Origin: an uncultured Kiritimatiellota bacterium
GTDB lineage: Bacteria > Verrucomicrobiota > Kiritimatiellia > RFP12 > UBA1067
Assembly (NCBI GenBank): GCA_934643865.1
Contig: CAKUCX010000099.1
Location: 1-5,343, forward strand
Length of the DNA stretch: 5,343 nt
Direction of reading: 5' to 3'
Below the pieces are notes generated by a model. It ran no database searches, was not told the origin of the DNA, and saw only the letters and a list, made by a program, of their open reading frames with translations. The first letter of the stretch is position 1. Each line of letters begins with the position of its first letter. The position numbers were made by a program, and so were the translations under genes. Shown here one piece after another: positions 5,333 through 5,343 of this stretch.

Positions 5333-5343
5333 CGTGTACGCGG

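Larger units (their letters stand above)
5036..5343. other. Intergenic region upstream of the aldolase promoter, no supported gene
   Basis: Open frames here are short, low in complexity and translate repeats (for example an MSSPMSSP start from the 12-bp duplication), and none has a Shine-Dalgarno or recognisable domain. The region holds the repeats and palindromes listed separately. The stretch around 5221-5250 (AACACGGAG, then GAGACACGAAG) looks like degenerate copies of a short GACACGGAG-type unit, which may be a decayed repeat. The next gene must begin or end to the right of the window. Confidence 0.65.

Noticed and set aside
1..5343. CRISPR array, tRNA, rRNA or insertion sequence
   Set aside because: There are no regularly spaced long repeats, no tRNA-like or rRNA-like stretches, and no transposase frame; the direct repeats seen are short and few.

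Overview
The window is 5.3 kb of very GC-rich bacterial DNA (by eye around two thirds G+C or more, with strongly GC-biased third codon positions). It holds a three-gene plus-strand operon, a convergent minus-strand gene for class II fructose-bisphosphate aldolase, and about 300 bp of repeat-rich intergenic DNA at the right end. The mix of a PilQ/GspD-like secretin, an SHD1-like domain, Thr-Asn/Pro/Ala-rich linkers and high GC suggests a member of the Planctomycetes-Verrucomicrobia-Chlamydiae group, perhaps Kiritimatiellota or Verrucomicrobiota. That is an inference from style; no taxonomic marker is present.

Left part (1-3885, plus strand). The first gene enters from outside the window and encodes a secretin-type outer-membrane channel protein with N0-like, N1-like and C-terminal secretin domains. 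Nine bases after its stop begins a 181-residue protein of unknown function whose N-terminal half resembles, by eye, the GAP1-N (GTPase-associated) domains. Its stop overlaps by 4 bp (ATGA) the start of a 507-residue membrane protein. That protein has an N-terminal P-loop GTPase-like domain (P-loop, ExxGE switch, TRAD motif), a polybasic stretch, one transmembrane helix, a Pro/Ala/Thr-Asn linker and a C-terminal SHD1-like domain. The tight packing suggests that the three products work together: a possible envelope-spanning assembly with a cytoplasmic nucleotide switch, an adaptor, and an outer-membrane pore. This is the least ordinary content of the window.

Middle (3886-3971). A perfect 16-bp GC stem with a TTTC loop, plus a smaller hairpin, lies between the two convergent stops and probably terminates transcription from both sides.

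Right part (3972-5343). The aldolase gene is complete, with a good Shine-Dalgarno sequence and a near-consensus sigma-70-type promoter (TTGCCA, 17 bp, TATAAT on the minus strand). Upstream lie two 13-bp direct repeats 22 bp apart, a run of nine G, several perfect inverted repeats and a 12-bp tandem duplication. No gene is supported in this stretch; the far right end may be part of a dispersed palindromic element.
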